This document shows, piece after piece, positions 25,648 to 33,457 of a stretch of 49,404 nt of DNA. Numbering within the stretch: position 1 is the stretch's first letter; each line of letters begins with the position of its first letter. Location: positions 1-49,404 of the forward strand of contig JABLXJ010000018.1 in the NCBI GenBank assembly GCA_013178125.1. Reading direction: 5' to 3'. Below the pieces are notes generated by a model. It was not told the DNA's origin and searched no databases. It was given only the letters and a program-made list of their open reading frames with translations. A program made the position numbers and the translations under genes. This DNA is from Bacillota bacterium. GTDB taxonomy: Bacteria; Bacillota; SHA-98; Ch115; JABLXJ01.

Positions 25648-25843
25648 CTAAGTGCAGGTCCCTAAATCTGTGCCAGTTTACCAGCACGTCCCAGGACTTA
25701 CGGTGTTGCGCTCCGGGGACGGCGCGCTTGCGGCGCGCCTCCGTTGAAATTTGGCGCGAGGGCCTTGCCAAATTTCAAAGGCCCCGTCGCGCAAGCACCG
25801 TAAGTCCTGGAAAAGTGGCGACAATCTTTGAACATTCACATAG
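25648..25843 (+). mobile_element. MITE-like palindromic repeat, copy 3
   Basis: A 196-bp element nearly identical in its core to copy 1 (9411-9606): the same CTAAGTGCAGGT left end, GGACTTACGGTG arms, GGCGCGC hairpin and AAATTTGG/CCAAATTT stem. The right end has drifted to CACATAG. It is flanked by TGCTGATG (25640-25647) and TGCTAATG (25844-25851), a possible 8-bp target duplication. Confidence 0.85.
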
Positions 25844-25928
25844 TGCTAATGGAAAGTGGTCGTCTGCGGAAATTCGTCGGCAGGCAGGATGTATGTAAAT
25901 GTAAGAGAAGAAGTAAGGTAAGAAGGGT

Positions 25929-25968
25929 ATGGGTGCGGTCCTCCAGGGTTCCCGCACCCATATTTTTT
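25929..25968 (+). terminator. Rho-independent terminator after ribose-type importer
   Basis: ATGGGTGCGG (25929-25938) pairs with CCGCACCCAT (25952-25961), 10 bp with a 13-base loop, followed at once by ATTTTTT. It closes the sugar importer operon and shields the CsoR promoter that begins 78 bases later. Confidence 0.85.
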
Positions 25969-26045
25969 GCCTGCTGGTTTGAGGTTTGATTTTGCGCACA
26001 AAATAGGCGGGGAATAAAAAATATGAGGGAACAAACGGGAGCCTA

Positions 26046-26074
26046 TTGACTTATGTTAGGGGACCACATATAAT
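26046..26074 (+). promoter_or_regulatory. Promoter of the csoR-trx unit
   Basis: TTGACT (26046-26051), 17 bases, TATAAT (26069-26074), close to consensus. The GC-rich palindrome at 26091-26110 lies about where transcription starts, so repressor binding there would block it. Confidence 0.8.
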
Positions 26075-26090
26075 GAATTTAGAAGCCAGA

Positions 26091-26110
26091 CCCCACCCCT
26101 GGGGGAGGGG
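26091..26110. promoter_or_regulatory. Probable CsoR-family operator
   Basis: CCCCACCCCTGGGGGAGGGG is a near-palindrome of C- and G-tracts. CsoR/RcnR/CstR repressors are known to bind such GC-tract dyads flanked by AT pairs. It lies between the -10 box and the repressor gene, which points to autoregulation. Confidence 0.65.
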
Positions 26111-26180
26111 CCCAAAATTGGCAGGGAATCTATCGCGTCATCCCGACCCCAACGCTGATGGTGAGAAAGGAGGCGGGCCG

Positions 26181-26525
26181 GTGAAGGAATTTGAGGAAGG
26201 CGAGAACCCGGCGGGATCCCATGGCATGGAGGGAATCGCTGATGCTTCCGATGCTGCATATGCGGCGGCGCGCGACGAGTTGCTTCGCAGGCTCAAGACG
26301 ATAAAGGGACACATAGCGGGGATCGAGAAGATGGTTGAGCATGGGCAGGATTGCACGGATGTGCTGGCCCAGCTTGCGGCCATAAAGTCTGCGATCAACA
26401 AGGTCCAGCTAAGCGTCCTCGAAAGCTATGCCCGGCAGTGCGTGCTCAACTCCATGGCAAGCGGTCGGGACGTGCAGGCCGAGATGCAGAGGATGATCGA
26501 TACCATTTTCAAGACCCTGAGGTAG
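26181..26525 (+). CDS. CsoR/FrmR-family metal or persulfide-sensing repressor
   Basis: A 114-residue repressor of the Trns_repr_metal family, an all-helical DNA-binding tetramer. GTG 26181 is chosen because AAGGAGG lies seven bases upstream. The core starts near residue 32 (DELLRRLKTIKGHIAGIEKM). The two conserved cysteines are Cys58 and Cys87, 29 apart as in CsoR (C36, C65), but the copper-ligand histidine position (25 after the first Cys) is Tyr83. That rules against classical Cu(I) sensing and resembles the CstR class, which senses sulfane sulfur through two cysteines. The thioredoxin gene downstream fits thiol chemistry. The 30-residue acidic N-terminal tail is unusual. A GC-tract operator and strong promoter precede it. 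Confidence 0.88.
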   Translation: MKEFEEGENPAGSHGMEGIADASDAAYAAARDELLRRLKTIKGHIAGIEKMVEHGQDCTDVLAQLAAIKSAINKVQLSVLESYARQCVLNSMASGRDVQAEMQRMIDTIFKTLR

Positions 26526-26670
26526 CTGCGGCAGGTTTCGGCTTTGTTATGGTTTGGGTTATGGTTCAGCCTTATTATGGGAGGGAGAAGGGGCTGTGGG
26601 ACGATCAGCGAAACATGGGACGGAGGCGCGTAGAGTAAGTGCGGGATCCGGTCATCACCGGAGGAGGCTC

Positions 26671-27150
26671 ATGCTCGTTGGGGCCCTTCTCGCAATCATT
26701 TGTGTTACCGGCATCTTGGGAGCGGCATACTATTTATCGAATGCTAAGATGAACGGCTCGGGGGCGTCCTCGGGCGCCACCCGTTCAGATAAGCCAGGTT
26801 CAAATGTGGAAGGAGGAAAAAACATGTCTCACCCCATCGAAGTGACAGATGCAACCTTTCAGTCGGAAATAAGGGCGTACAAAGGCGTGGCCCTCGTAGA
26901 CTTCTGGGCTGCATGGTGCGGCCCGTGCAGGATGATGGCTCCAATTGTCTCGGAGCTAGCTGAGGATTACCAGGGAAAGGCCAAGATCGCAAAGCTGGAC
27001 GTGGACGAAAATCCGGAGACGGCTTCGCGTTTCGGCATAATGAGCATACCAACCCTGCTCATCTTCAAGGATGGTCAGGTCGTGGACCAGGTCATCGGGG
27101 TTCAGCCCAAGGAAGCCCTGAAGCAGAGGCTCAACCGGTGGATTCAATGA
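26671..27150 (+). CDS. Thioredoxin, membrane-anchored form with internal start
   Basis: From ATG 26671 (GGAGGAGG three to six bases upstream) the product has 159 residues: a membrane helix (MLVGALLAIICVTGILGAAY), a Ser/Gly-rich linker and a full thioredoxin domain. A second ATG at 26824, with AAGGAGG seven bases upstream, begins MSHPIEVTDATF and would make a standard 108-residue soluble thioredoxin. The active site is WCGPC and the cis-proline loop is MSIPTLLIF, both intact. Thioredoxins reduce protein disulfides; an anchored form would act outside the membrane. One frame may thus give two proteins, or only the second start is used. It lies 145 bases after the CsoR-family gene, probably cotranscribed. 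Confidence 0.88.
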   Translation: MLVGALLAIICVTGILGAAYYLSNAKMNGSGASSGATRSDKPGSNVEGGKNMSHPIEVTDATFQSEIRAYKGVALVDFWAAWCGPCRMMAPIVSELAEDYQGKAKIAKLDVDENPETASRFGIMSIPTLLIFKDGQVVDQVIGVQPKEALKQRLNRWIQ

Positions 27151-27253
27151 ACGAGTGACTTCCAAATGGAGGACATAGCGACGATAGAGGAGTCCTGAAG
27201 CAGGCCTGGAGTCCTGGAGCCTGGAATTCCAGCAGGCCATCAGGTGGGTAATG

Positions 27254-27287
27254 ATGGTGCTCCCGGCAAGCTCGCCGGGGGCACCAT
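27254..27287. terminator. 14-bp hairpin after thioredoxin gene
   Basis: ATGGTGCTCCCGGC (27254-27267) pairs with GCCGGGGGCACCAT (27274-27287) with one T-G wobble and a six-base loop. No T-run follows on either strand. A second palindromic patch (TGGTGCC...GGCACCA) lies at about 27348-27381. The 279-base spacer between the convergent thioredoxin and FmdB genes holds nothing else; these may act as bidirectional termination signals. Confidence 0.5.
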
Positions 27288-27429
27288 GTCGTTGGGTCGC
27301 GTGTGCGATCCGGCGTGGCATCCGATAGCGATGTCGGCCTGGTAATGGTGCCAGCCTGGCGGTCTGGCGCCAGCGGCACCAGCCAGGGGCGTTAGCTGGA
27401 GCTCAGGATTCAGGGTCAAGAATTCAACT

Positions 27430-27696
27430 TCAAGAGCTATGGGAGGATGCCGCCGTCTCCTTGAGAGATGAAGAGCTCCCTCCCCCATCATCTGCTTTCA
27501 TGCTCTCTTTATACTCTTTACTGCGGTGGTCTGTGGTGTAAAAGCCGGACCCTTTGAAGATGATATTTACGTTGGAGCTTATGAGCCTCTTAACGGGTCC
27601 GCCGCAGGTGGGGCAGGTTTTTAATGGTTCCTCGCTCATGCTCTGTAATTCTTCGAAACGCCCGCACTTCTTGCATAGGTATTCATAGGTAGGCAT
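27430..27696 (-). CDS. FmdB-family zinc ribbon protein
   Basis: An 88-residue protein with the FmdB-type zinc ribbon at its N-terminus: MPTYEYLCKKCGRFEELQSM, then CPTCGGPVKRLISS, giving two CxxC pairs for one zinc. The NVNIIFKGSGFYTTDHR segment that follows is conserved in the family. The last 25 residues are Ser/Asp/Gly-rich and disordered. FmdB was first linked to amidase/formamidase regulation, but the family is widespread and its role is not settled. ATG with GGGAGGG upstream. It is divergent from the DedA gene. Confidence 0.93.
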   Translation of the reverse strand: MPTYEYLCKKCGRFEELQSMSEEPLKTCPTCGGPVKRLISSNVNIIFKGSGFYTTDHRSKEYKESMKADDGGGSSSSLKETAASSHSS

Positions 27697-27877
27697 TTTG
27701 AAAGGATCCCTCCCGGACTATTCATGTCTTATTGATTGTTTGCTAATTGATTATAGCGGTGCGCTCACAAAATAATATAGTTAAAGAAACACTGGATGTC
27801 AAGAGAAGGGATATATGTCACTTGGTGTGAGATAGGTTAGGTCGGCAGGAGAAGGGTGAAAGGGCAGGGGGTCTGAG

Positions 27878-28483
27878 TTGGAGAGTCTCGGGGATGGCAT
27901 TTACAGGCTGGTCGCAAATTACGGCTATATCGCGATCTTTATATGCCTTGCGATTGAAGGAACAGGCATGCCGGGCCCGGTCCAGCTGGTTTTCATGGCG
28001 GCGGGGTATCTCATAAGCAAAGGCCAGCTCGATTTCGCCCTGGTGGCTGTTATCGCAACCCTTGGCAATGTCACGGGCAACGCGGTTGGATACATGATAG
28101 GAGCAAAGGGTGGCAGGACTGTCCTCCGGAGGTATGGCCGCTATTTCAGACTTAGGGAGGAGCACCTCGATGCCGTTGAGGCGTGGTTTCAAAGCTACGG
28201 TCCCCCGGCGGCATTCTTCGCTCGCCTCTTCGGGATTCCAAGAACTCCCACAATCCTTGGTGCTGGAGTGGCCCGTATGAACCCGGGCCTCTTCCTGATC
28301 TTCTCGGGGCTGGGCGATTTTGTATGGAGCGTCTTCTGGACCTACGTGGGCGTCTTCTCGGGAACCTATGTGGCGCAGATTTTCGAGATCATGAGGCCAT
28401 TTGAGGTTCTTATTATAGCGGCCCTGATCGTAGCTGTGGTGGCCATGCTTATTATAAGGTCCTTGAAATATACCCATCGCTAG
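27878..28483 (+). CDS. DedA-family membrane protein
   Basis: A 201-residue integral membrane protein of the DedA/VTT family. Features are an N-terminal re-entrant region with the conserved Glu (FICLAIEGTGMPGPVQLVFM), GNVTGNAVGYMIG, the basic FFARLFGIPRTPTILGAGVA loop with the essential Arg, and a C-terminal helix. DedA proteins move phospholipids (undecaprenyl phosphate or phosphatidylethanolamine) across the membrane and support proton-motive force and drug resistance. TTG start with CAGGGGG six bases upstream. Single gene; it converges on livF. Confidence 0.93.
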   Translation: MESLGDGIYRLVANYGYIAIFICLAIEGTGMPGPVQLVFMAAGYLISKGQLDFALVAVIATLGNVTGNAVGYMIGAKGGRTVLRRYGRYFRLREEHLDAVEAWFQSYGPPAAFFARLFGIPRTPTILGAGVARMNPGLFLIFSGLGDFVWSVFWTYVGVFSGTYVAQIFEIMRPFEVLIIAALIVAVVAMLIIRSLKYTHR

Positions 28484-28563
28484 CAGCCGGCAGCTAGGCT
28501 GGTAGCTGCGGCCAGGCTCCGACGGCCGGGGGCTCCAGAGGTTTATCCCCTCTTCTCCCGAAG

Positions 28564-29268
28564 CTATTCCCCGAGGTATGCCTTCTTCACCTGCTCGTTT
28601 TCTAGAAGCTCGCGGCCGGAGCCGGACATCGTAATTTTCCCCGTTTCGAGGACGTATCCGTAGTCAGCAAGCTTAAGCGCAGCCTTGGCGTTCTGCTCGA
28701 TCAGAAGTATGGTGCGGCCCTGCTCGTGGATCTGCCTCAGGACATCAAAGACCTCGTTTACCAGCACAGGGGCGAGGCCGAGAGAAGGCTCGTCGAGCGC
28801 CAGGAGCCTTGGCCTCGACATCAACGCGCGACCTACGGCGAGCATCTGCTGTTCTCCTCCGGAAAGCGTGCCGCCCTTCTGGCGTTGGCGCTCCTTCAGG
28901 CGGGGGAAGAGGGAGAATACCCAGTCCAGGTCGCTGTAGACCTCATCCTTATCCGTCCGCGGATAGGCGCCCATCAGGAGGTTTTCCAGGACGGTGAGGT
29001 TGGGGAAGATCCGGCGTCCCTCGGGAGCCATGGCAACCCCTTTTTGGATCACGACGTGGGCTGGCTTACCCGTTATATCTTCATTCATAAGCCTAATGGA
29101 ACCCTTTTGGGCCCTGATCAGTCCAGCTACGGCCCGGAGGGTGGTGCTCTTGCCGGCTCCGTTGGCTCCGATCAGCGTCACGATCTTGCCCTCGGGAACA
29201 TTCATGGTGATCCCCTTCAGAGCATGAATACCGCCATAATAAACGTGTAGATTCTCAAGCCTCAGCAT
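28564..29268 (-). CDS. livF: Branched-chain amino acid ABC ATPase LivF
   Basis: A 234-residue ATPase: Walker A GANGAGKS, signature LSGGEQQML, Walker B LLALDEPSLGLAP, and the LivF-type LIEQNAKAALKLADYGYVLE with C-terminal KKAYLGE. It drives uptake of leucine, isoleucine, valine or similar compounds with LivG. Its start overlaps the end of livG by 14 bases. Last gene of the minus-strand liv operon. Confidence 0.96.
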   Translation of the reverse strand: MLRLENLHVYYGGIHALKGITMNVPEGKIVTLIGANGAGKSTTLRAVAGLIRAQKGSIRLMNEDITGKPAHVVIQKGVAMAPEGRRIFPNLTVLENLLMGAYPRTDKDEVYSDLDWVFSLFPRLKERQRQKGGTLSGGEQQMLAVGRALMSRPRLLALDEPSLGLAPVLVNEVFDVLRQIHEQGRTILLIEQNAKAALKLADYGYVLETGKITMSGSGRELLENEQVKKAYLGE

Positions 29269-30055
29269 TATCGCGTTCCTCCTCGCCCAGGTAGGCTTCG
29301 ATCACTCTCGGATTTGACTGGATCTCTATGGGCGTTCCCTCGGCGATCGATATCCCGTAGTCAAGGACCCTGATCCTCTCACAGATCCCCATCACTACTT
29401 TCATATCATGCTCTATGAGGAGAATGGTGAGCCCAAACTCATCGTGGATCTTTTGTATGAAGTCCATGAGCTGGCGCGTCTCCTCGGGATTCATCCCCGC
29501 CGCCGGCTCATCGAGCAGCAGGAGACGAGGCCTGGTGGCGAGGGCGCGGGCGATCTCCAGCCGTCTCTGCTGACCATATGGCAGCGCCCCCGCAATCTCG
29601 CTGGCCATATCGGAGAGCCCAACCCGTTCGAGCAATTCCATCCCGCCCTCATAAAACGTCCTTTCCTCGCGCAGATATCGCGGGCTGTGAAAAATGGCCT
29701 CCCAGAAAGAGGATTTAATGCGAGCATGATATGAGACGAGGACGTTATCGAGGACGGATAGCTCCGAGAAGAGCCGCACATTTTGAAAGGTCCGCGCTAT
29801 GCCATATTTTGTTACCATGTCGGGCCTGGGGCCGGTGATATTCCTGCCCTCGAAGAATATCTCACCCCTGGTCGGTGTATATTGACCTGTGATTACATTG
29901 AATACCGTGGTCTTACCTGCGCCGTTCGGGCCGATCAAGCCCACCAGCTCCCCTGGCCGGATATCGATGCAGAAATCATTGACGGCTGTAAGGCCGCCGA
30001 ATGCCACGGTAACGTGATTCATTGTCAGGATAGCTTCATTTTTTCGCTTTTCCAT
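29255..30055 (-). CDS. livG: Branched-chain amino acid ABC ATPase LivG
   Basis: A 266-residue ATPase: Walker A GPNGAGKT, LivG-type [20 protein letters not shown], signature near [17 protein letters not shown] (PYGQQ replaces LSGGQ, as usual for LivG) and Walker [17 protein letters not shown]-terminus [10 protein letters not shown] prefer ATG 30055, which is preceded by GTGGGGA, over 30109. It overlaps the end of livM by 31 bases, indicating translational coupling. Confidence 0.95.
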   Translation of the reverse strand: MEKRKNEAILTMNHVTVAFGGLTAVNDFCIDIRPGELVGLIGPNGAGKTTVFNVITGQYTPTRGEIFFEGRNITGPRPDMVTKYGIARTFQNVRLFSELSVLDNVLVSYHARIKSSFWEAIFHSPRYLREERTFYEGGMELLERVGLSDMASEIAGALPYGQQRRLEIARALATRPRLLLLDEPAAGMNPEETRQLMDFIQKIHDEFGLTILLIEHDMKVVMGICERIRVLDYGISIAEGTPIEIQSNPRVIEAYLGEEERDNAEA

Positions 30056-31122
30056 GTCGTCCCCACTCTCTTTCCTGTGCGTCCCAATAGCGAGAAGATC
30101 GTGTCCCATGTGAGCTCCTTCTTACCAAACAGGCCACGCCGGTAGAAAAGCATGGCTAATATAAGGAGCAGGGAGAACACCACCATACGCATACCAGCTA
30201 CACCCGGCAGGTGTATGGGGCCGAGCTGTATGGGTGCCTCAACCGCCCGCAGCAGCTCCTGCAGGAAGGCAAACAGCACAGCGGTTATCGCTGAGCCGGT
30301 GATGCTTCCGAGCCCGCCCAGGACTATGATGATCAGGAGGTTGAACGTCATCGTAAACATGAAGAGGCTTGGGGATACGGTGGTTATGAGGGTGGCCAGC
30401 AGGCCACCAGCAACCCCGGCGAAGAATGCACTCACAGTGAATGCCAGCATCTTATGGAAGAAGACATTTATGCCCATCGCCTCAGCCGCTATCTCGTCCT
30501 CCCTGATTGCCTTCATGGCCCGGCCGTAGCTCGACTTGGCCAGGTTGCTCACCATTATGATGGAAAAGATGGCCCAGCCCCATGTCCACATGAGCGTCGA
30601 ATACTCAGGGATCCCTTTGATCCCGAGTGCGCCGTTCGTGAGGGGGATAAGGTTGTTTGCGAGCACAAATATTATCTCCCCAAAGCCGAAAGTTGCTATG
30701 GCGAGGTAATCCCCCCTGAGTCGCAAGGTCGGAAAACCTATCAGAAGGCCTCCCAAGGCAGCTATCACGCCGCCGAGCAGGACAGCGATTACAAAAAGGC
30801 CTTGAGGCAGTGAAAATGAATTAAAAGGCCATATCAGGGGTTGGAGGAAATAGACCATCTGTTTCTGGGGGACCGGGAGGACGAGCAGGGCTACCGTGAA
30901 CCCCCCGAGAGCCATGAAACCATTCGGTCCGAGTGAAAACTGGCCCGTTACGCCGTTTATAAGGTTATATGCAACGGCGGCCACTATATAGATGGCAGCC
31001 GTATTAAGGACCCGGATGTAATAGGCATTGAGGTGATTCTGCCCCCACCAGATGAAGAGGGCAAAAACCGCTATGCTCAGAACCGTGAGGGGCATCTGCC
31101 ATTCCCTTTTCATCTTTGACAT
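30025..31122 (-). CDS. livM: Branched-chain amino acid ABC permease LivM
   Basis: A 365-residue permease with about nine hydrophobic segments. LivM features are YNLINGVTGQFSLGPNGFMA, LRGDYLAIATFGFGEIIFV, the EAA-like MKAIREDEIAAEAMGINVF loop and IVLGGLGSITGSAITA. The start is ATG 31122, whose A-T-G overlaps the stop TGA of livH by one base (TGATG), with GAAGGAGAAGG upstream. The C-terminal 45 residues (KELTWDTIFSLLGRTGKRVG) extend beyond the last helix into livG. Confidence 0.95.
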   Translation of the reverse strand: MSKMKREWQMPLTVLSIAVFALFIWWGQNHLNAYYIRVLNTAAIYIVAAVAYNLINGVTGQFSLGPNGFMALGGFTVALLVLPVPQKQMVYFLQPLIWPFNSFSLPQGLFVIAVLLGGVIAALGGLLIGFPTLRLRGDYLAIATFGFGEIIFVLANNLIPLTNGALGIKGIPEYSTLMWTWGWAIFSIIMVSNLAKSSYGRAMKAIREDEIAAEAMGINVFFHKMLAFTVSAFFAGVAGGLLATLITTVSPSLFMFTMTFNLLIIIVLGGLGSITGSAITAVLFAFLQELLRAVEAPIQLGPIHLPGVAGMRMVVFSLLLILAMLFYRRGLFGKKELTWDTIFSLLGRTGKRVGTTWKSEKMKLS

Positions 31123-32015
31123 CACACCTTCTCCTTCAGGGTCTCACCGAGTATGCCTGTAGGCTTGACGAGCAGGAATACGATCAGGACTATAAAGACG
31201 AATGCATCCTTGTACCCTGAGAGGGCGGGGAAGAATGCAACAATCATGATCTCGATTATGCCTATTACCAGCCCTCCGATAGTCGCACCCAGGATGTTGC
31301 CTATGCCGCCGACCACAGCGGCGGTAAACGCCTTCCAGCCGGGGAAGATTCCCATGAGCGGGTTGATCTGCGGATATTTACATGCCCACATTATCCCGCC
31401 GGCTGCGGCGAGCGCGGACCCGATGGCGAAGGTGTACGAGATTACACGGTCGAGGTCGACGCCCATAAGGCGCGTGGTCTCCATGTCGGTCGAGACGGCC
31501 CGCATTGCCATTCCTATTTTTGTCCTGTAGATTACGTAAAAGAGAACGAGGAGCAGGATGATGCTTATTACCGGCACCCATATGCTGACGCCGGTTATGT
31601 AGGCGCCGCCCAGGTTGTAAGCGTGGCTCATGAAGTCCGGTCGCGGGAAGCCCTTGGGCCGGGCTCCCAGGACCACTATGCCCGTGTTTTCCATGAAAAA
31701 TGAAACGCCCACTGCGGTGATGAGCGCGGATATTCGCGGTGCATTGCGCAGGGGGCGGTACGCCACACGGTCGATGAACATTCCGACGAGGGCGCTCAGG
31801 GCTATGGCCAGGATGGCCGAAAGCCACCAGGGCAGCATGAAGATCATCACAAGGTAGAAAGCGAAATACGTGCCAAGCATGAAGACGTCACCGTGCGCGA
31901 AATTTATGAGCCGGAGTATACCATATACCATCGTATAGCCGATGGCGATGAGGGCGTAAAGGCTACCGAGGGAAATGCCATTTAAGAGTTGCTGGATAAA
32001 AGATTGTATATCCAT
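31122..32015 (-). CDS. livH: Branched-chain amino acid ABC permease LivH
   Basis: A 297-residue permease with about eight hydrophobic segments. LivH features are QQLLNGISLGSLYALIAIGY, MVYGILRLINFAHGDVFMLG, YRPLRNAPRISALITAVGVS, the EAA-like MRAVSTDMETTRLMGVDLDR loop and AAVVGGIGNILGATIGG. It starts with ATG 32015 after a 317-base spacer behind livK that carries a hairpin. Confidence 0.96.
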   Translation of the reverse strand: MDIQSFIQQLLNGISLGSLYALIAIGYTMVYGILRLINFAHGDVFMLGTYFAFYLVMIFMLPWWLSAILAIALSALVGMFIDRVAYRPLRNAPRISALITAVGVSFFMENTGIVVLGARPKGFPRPDFMSHAYNLGGAYITGVSIWVPVISIILLLVLFYVIYRTKIGMAMRAVSTDMETTRLMGVDLDRVISYTFAIGSALAAAGGIMWACKYPQINPLMGIFPGWKAFTAAVVGGIGNILGATIGGLVIGIIEIMIVAFFPALSGYKDAFVFIVLIVFLLVKPTGILGETLKEKV

Positions 32016-32178
32016 AATACTACCACCGGAGGGTGGCTACCCTTCTTTCCTCCCCAGTTATTCCGTATATATATTCAGCATTTGTGATTGACATTCAATT
32101 GCTGCAGTCTCAATTCTTATTGATTCTGTTCTTAGTAGCCGCGATCCTAATTGACCCCAATTTATGGATAAACATGGA

Positions 32179-32213
32179 TTGCCGGTTTTGTTGGTCCCGG
32201 GGAGAACCGGCAA
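32179..32213 (-). promoter_or_regulatory. Hairpin in the livK-livH spacer
   Basis: TTGCCGGTT (32179-32187) pairs with AACCGGCAA (32205-32213), 9 bp with a 17-base loop. It lies between the livK stop and the livH start on the minus transcript without a U-run, like the hairpins in the other three importer operons of this window. Confidence 0.5.
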
Positions 32214-32241
32214 ACTCCCCCTGAGTCCTGTAATCCTATTT

Positions 32242-32332
32242 CCTAATTATTCTATGTAACCTAATAACCTACAACATTATAACCTACAACATTAACTTAC
32301 AATCAATAACATACAACAGCAACCTACACAGC
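32242..32332. repeat. Degenerate AACCTACAAC repeats behind livK
   Basis: The unit AACCTACAACATTA occurs about five times with variation (TAACCTAATAACCTACAACA, TAACCTACAACATT, AACATACAACAG, AACCTACACAG). No coding potential is seen. It directly follows the livK stop. Confidence 0.6.
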
Positions 32333-33457
32333 CTACTGCGGGTTCACGACCGTTAAGAATTCAAACTGGCCGTTCTTGACGCGCCGCAGCACGATAGATT
32401 TTATGGCGTCGCCGTTCTTTATCGTAACCGGGCCTGTGACCACCTGCAGGTTCTTTGTGGCCTCGATAGCGTCCCTTATCTTCTTGGGGTCCGTCGAGCC
32501 CGCCCGCTTGATGGCATCCAGGAGGATCAAATAGGAGTCAGCCGCGAGCGCGCCGAACGCATTGGGGGCCTTGCCATATTTCTCTTTATATGCCTTGAGA
32601 TACTTTTTGCCGATTTCGGTTACGGCCGTTTTCTCGTGCCAAAACGCCGTGTGCATGAGGCCTTCAACAGCCTTGCCGCCGATGGAGATGAGTTCGGGGG
32701 CGTCAGCGCCATCCCCCGAGAGGATTGGCTGGGTGAGGCCAAGGTCTCTAGCTTGTCTTGCCGCGATTGCGATCTCAGTGTAGTAGTTGGGGAAGTAAAT
32801 AACATCGGGCTTGGCTCTCTTAATGGCCGTGAGCTGGGCCGTCATGTCCTGGTCGCCCGTCTTGAGGTAGGTTTCAGAGACAACCTTGCCGCCGAGGCGC
32901 TCGAACTCCTGTTTAAAGAACTTACCAAGCGCCACGCAGTAGTCCTGGTTTATATCTGAAAGTATTGCAGCTTTCTTGGCGCGGAGAGTTTCGTAGGCGA
33001 ACTTTGCAGCTATCGTTCCCTGGAAGGGGTCTATAAAGCAGGCACGGAAAACGAATTGCTTTCCCTGGGTGGTAAGAGGGTTGGTGGTTGACGGGCCTAT
33101 AATCGGAATCTGGTATTTCTCTGCTATGGGGCCGGCTGCCAACATATTCCCGCTGATCATAGGGCCTATTATCGCAACAACGTGCTCCTTTTCGATCAGG
33201 CGGCTTGTGGCGTTGGCTGCCTCCACCCTGTCGGTCTTGTTATCTACCAGGACAAACTGGACAGGCCTTCCGAGAACCTCAGGCTTCACAAGCTCCTGGA
33301 TGAGCTGGAGACCTTCATAGCCCATCTGGCCGTAAGCGGCTGTCCCTCCTGTCATCTCCAGGTTGAGCCCGATCTTAATTGGTTCCGCAGCTGATGCCGC
33401 CATCCCCAGCGACAGGAACAAAATTAGAGCAATGGAGCAGATTAGAAGCCTTTTCAT
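32333..33457 (-). CDS. livK: Branched-chain amino acid ABC solute-binding protein LivK
   Basis: A 374-residue binding protein (Peripla_BP_6). Signal peptide MKRLLICSIALILFLSLGMA with cleavage near ASA/AEPIK and no lipobox cysteine. Mature part shows IKIGLNLEMTGGTAAYGQM, VDNKTDRVEAANATSRLIEK, VVAIIGPMISGNMLAAGPIA and PIIGPSTTNPLTTQGKQFVF, all typical of LivJ/LivK proteins that bind leucine, isoleucine, valine or related amides and aromatics. ATG with GAGGGGG twelve bases upstream. First gene of livKHMGF. Confidence 0.95.
   Translation of the reverse strand: MKRLLICSIALILFLSLGMAASAAEPIKIGLNLEMTGGTAAYGQMGYEGLQLIQELVKPEVLGRPVQFVLVDNKTDRVEAANATSRLIEKEHVVAIIGPMISGNMLAAGPIAEKYQIPIIGPSTTNPLTTQGKQFVFRACFIDPFQGTIAAKFAYETLRAKKAAILSDINQDYCVALGKFFKQEFERLGGKVVSETYLKTGDQDMTAQLTAIKRAKPDVIYFPNYYTEIAIAARQARDLGLTQPILSGDGADAPELISIGGKAVEGLMHTAFWHEKTAVTEIGKKYLKAYKEKYGKAPNAFGALAADSYLILLDAIKRAGSTDPKKIRDAIEATKNLQVVTGPVTIKNGDAIKSIVLRRVKNGQFEFLTVVNPQ

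Noticed and set aside
32016-32332. Riboswitch or T-box between livK and livH
   Set aside because: Only a plain hairpin and degenerate repeats are seen; no T-box, glycine or other known riboswitch motif.
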